Of a DNA stretch of 64,000 nucleotides, positions 62,385 through 64,000 are shown piece by piece. The stretch lies in the NCBI RefSeq assembly GCF_051013375.1, contig NZ_CP142125.1. One strand, written 5' to 3'. The notes under the pieces are model-generated. The model had not been told where the DNA came from. It saw only the letters and a program-made list of their open reading frames with translations, and did no database searches. Each line of letters starts with the position of its first letter. The stretch's first letter is position 1. Origin of the DNA: Kordia algicida (lineage in GTDB: Bacteria > Bacteroidota > Bacteroidia > Flavobacteriales > Flavobacteriaceae). The translations under genes and the position numbers were made by a program.

Positions 62385-63464
62385 ATGTTTCTAAAGAAAT
62401 TATCACTGATAAATTACAAGAATTTTGAAACGAATTCTTTTGATTTTAACCAAAAAATAAATTGTCTTGTCGGAAATAACGGCGTTGGAAAAACCAACGT
62501 GCTCGATGCTATTTATCACTTATCGTTTGGAAAGAGCTATTTTAATCCTGTAGCTTCCCAAAACATAAGACATGGAGAAGATTTTTTTGTGATTGATGGT
62601 TTGTATGAAAAAGCCGATCGTGACGAAAATATTATTTGTTCTTTGAAGAAAGGACAGAAAAAAATGGTGAAACGCAATGGAAAACCGTATGATAAACTAT
62701 CAGAACATATAGGTTTTTTGCCTTTGGTGATTATTTCACCTGCCGATCGCGATTTGATTATTGAAGGAAGCGACACGCGTAGAAAGTTTATGGACAGTGT
62801 CATTTCACAATCCAACAAAAAGTATTTGCACAACCTCATCAACTATAACAAAGTACTTTCGCAGCGAAATTCATTGCTAAAGTATTTTGCTTTAAACAGT
62901 ACGTTTGATGGCGATACGTTGAGTATTTACAACGATCAATTACACGAGTTTGGTTCACAAATTTACGCGGAGCGCAGCGCGTTTTTAGATGCTTTCTTGC
63001 CAATTTTTATGACGCGATACAATGCCATTTCTAACGAAAAAGAAATTGTTAATATCAGTTACAAAAGTCAGTTACATGAAAAAGATTTTCGATCTTTGCT
63101 GGAAGAAAGTCTGGCAAAAGACAAAGTATTGCAATACACAAGCGTAGGAACTCATAAAGATGATTTATTGTTTACTATTGAAACCTATCCAATTAAAAAA
63201 TTTGGGAGTCAGGGACAACAAAAATCATTTTTAATTGCGTTAAAACTAGCACAATTTGATTTTATCAAACAATTAGCAAATGTGACTCCTATCCTACTCT
63301 TGGATGATATTTTTGATAAATTGGATGAAGATCGTGTAGCGCAAATCATGGCGTTAGTCAACAATGAAGATTTCGGACAAATTTTTATCAGCGATACGCA
63401 TGTAGAACGCACAGAAAGTATTGTAAAAGAAATTCATCAATCGTACGAAATTTTTAAATTATAA
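62385..63464 (+). CDS. recF: DNA replication and repair protein RecF
   Basis: A 359-residue ABC-type ATPase acting in recombinational gap repair with RecO and RecR. MFLKKLSLINYKNF is the typical start (the 17 codons before it begin with TTG and are discounted). Walker A GNNGVGKT at 30-37, a FGSQGQQKSFLIALK signature near 285, and Walker B TPILLLDDIFDKLDEDR near 310. Divergent from the TPR protein gene; followed five bases later by a DUF721 gene. Confidence 0.94.
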   Translation: MFLKKLSLINYKNFETNSFDFNQKINCLVGNNGVGKTNVLDAIYHLSFGKSYFNPVASQNIRHGEDFFVIDGLYEKADRDENIICSLKKGQKKMVKRNGKPYDKLSEHIGFLPLVIISPADRDLIIEGSDTRRKFMDSVISQSNKKYLHNLINYNKVLSQRNSLLKYFALNSTFDGDTLSIYNDQLHEFGSQIYAERSAFLDAFLPIFMTRYNAISNEKEIVNISYKSQLHEKDFRSLLEESLAKDKVLQYTSVGTHKDDLLFTIETYPIKKFGSQGQQKSFLIALKLAQFDFIKQLANVTPILLLDDIFDKLDEDRVAQIMALVNNEDFGQIFISDTHVERTESIVKEIHQSYEIFKL

Positions 63465-63469
63465 TTATT

Positions 63470-63766
63470 TTGAAAAAAAGACACACCGAACATAGAACCA
63501 TTAGCGAAGTTTTGAAAGATTTTGTTTCCGAACATCGACTGGAAGATGGTTTGGACAAAATTGACGCACGTGATGCTTGGATTAAAATTATGGGAAGTGG
63601 CGTAAACACGTATACAACAAATGTTATCTTAAAAAATGATACACTTTATGTTTCCTTATCTTCTGCGGTATTGCGTGAAGAATTGAGTTATGGAAAAGAA
63701 AAAATCATTCGCTTGCTTAATGAAAGTCTTGGAAAAGAATTGATTCAAAATTTGGTATTACGCTAA
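63470..63766 (+). CDS. DUF721 (DciA-like) protein
   Basis: A 98-residue protein with the DUF721 core: ISEVLKDFVSEHRLEDGLDK, ARDAWIKIMGSGV and LYVSLSSAVLREELSYGKEKI. Related DciA proteins load or assist the replicative helicase in many bacteria lacking DnaC. The start is a TTG (63470-63472); no in-frame ATG precedes the domain. It follows recF by 5 bases. Confidence 0.85.
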   Translation: MKKRHTEHRTISEVLKDFVSEHRLEDGLDKIDARDAWIKIMGSGVNTYTTNVILKNDTLYVSLSSAVLREELSYGKEKIIRLLNESLGKELIQNLVLR

Positions 63767-63797
63767 AACGCTAACAATCCATTTCAAAATTAAAAAC

Positions 63798-64000
63798 ATG
63801 AAGAAAATAACACTTTTATTCTTTAGTATTTTAATCTACGTTACAACACTAAACAGTCAAAATCTACTACAAAGTTTGTACAGTTTAGAACAGTTTCCTG
63901 CTGAAATGGACAAAAGTAAAAATTTCATTAAAGAAGCTACAGATGGAATTTTGATGTACGATTTTATTGCGAGCAACGGCAATTATCAATTCAATAAAAA
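63798..64000 (+). CDS. Exported protein, truncated at window edge
   Basis: ATG at 63798; 67 complete codons are visible. The signal peptide (MKKITLLFFSILIYVTTLNS, likely cut before QNLLQ) is followed by LYSLEQFPAEMDKSKNFI, EATDGILMYDFI and a trailing NGNYQFNK. No family can be named from this piece. Confidence 0.55.
   Translation, partial: MKKITLLFFSILIYVTTLNSQNLLQSLYSLEQFPAEMDKSKNFIKEATDGILMYDFIASNGNYQFNK

Noticed and set aside
1..64000. tRNA, rRNA and prophage genes
   Set aside because: No cloverleaf-like sequence, rRNA core or phage structural/integrase gene was noticed in the spacers or among the proteins.

Overview
The window is a stretch of chromosome from a low-GC member of the Bacteroidota, almost certainly family Flavobacteriaceae. 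Signs of this are type IX secretion (T9SS) C-terminal sorting domains, the bamD-rpoZ-coaBC-DUF4835-recN cluster, promoters of the TAnnTTTG type, weak or absent Shine-Dalgarno sites, lipoproteins and a GG-Bacteroidales-type peptide precursor. Kordia or a close relative would fit, but that genus guess rests on familiarity only. I saw no tRNA, rRNA or CRISPR array.

Layout. 1-9 kb: the end of an M1-peptidase-like/outer-membrane barrel protein, a fused branched-chain 2-oxoacid dehydrogenase E1, a DUF1853 protein, a glutathione peroxidase and a dihaem peroxidase lipoprotein. 9-17.5 kb: three minus-strand T9SS-exported proteins, two of them long modular paralogues. 17.7-23.6 kb: fabI, then the bamD-rpoZ-coaBC-DUF4835-recN operon. 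23.6-27.3 kb: a degenerate hairpin repeat array, an intact IS982-family element with target duplication, and a DUF6913-dapA-Kir channel operon. 27.3-34.8 kb: a candidate small RNA, a 5'-nucleotidase split into two genes, four related membrane proteins around a DoxX gene, and ligA broken by a frameshift. 34.8-38.2 kb: a sugar transporter with a heptanucleotide repeat before its start, a glycosylasparaginase and an NTP pyrophosphohydrolase.

38.3-44.7 kb is the most unusual part. A NarL-type response regulator is separated from its probable TPR-sensor histidine kinase by an AT-rich insert encoding an intracellular trypsin-like protease and an unknown 140-residue protein. The AT-rich composition runs on into the sensor half of the kinase and stops near its transmembrane helix. 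A coiled-coil outer-membrane protein follows. Similar imperfect palindromes (TACCTA...) lie before the protease gene and before the outer-membrane gene, so this may be one regulon and a swappable sensor cassette.

44.7-64 kb: adenine deaminase, an orphan Cys-rich RiPP-like precursor, dipeptidyl peptidase III, an SRPBCC/GyrI-like protein, crcB, and an MFS-VOC pair preceded by a 25-codon leader ORF plus terminator (a likely attenuator). Then comes a kdnB-CAT-HAD-kdsB operon linked to Kdo/Kdo8N synthesis, a RecD-like helicase, a membrane protein-DUF3822-rsmD operon, ribH and a TPR protein, recF-DUF721, and a truncated gene at the right edge.
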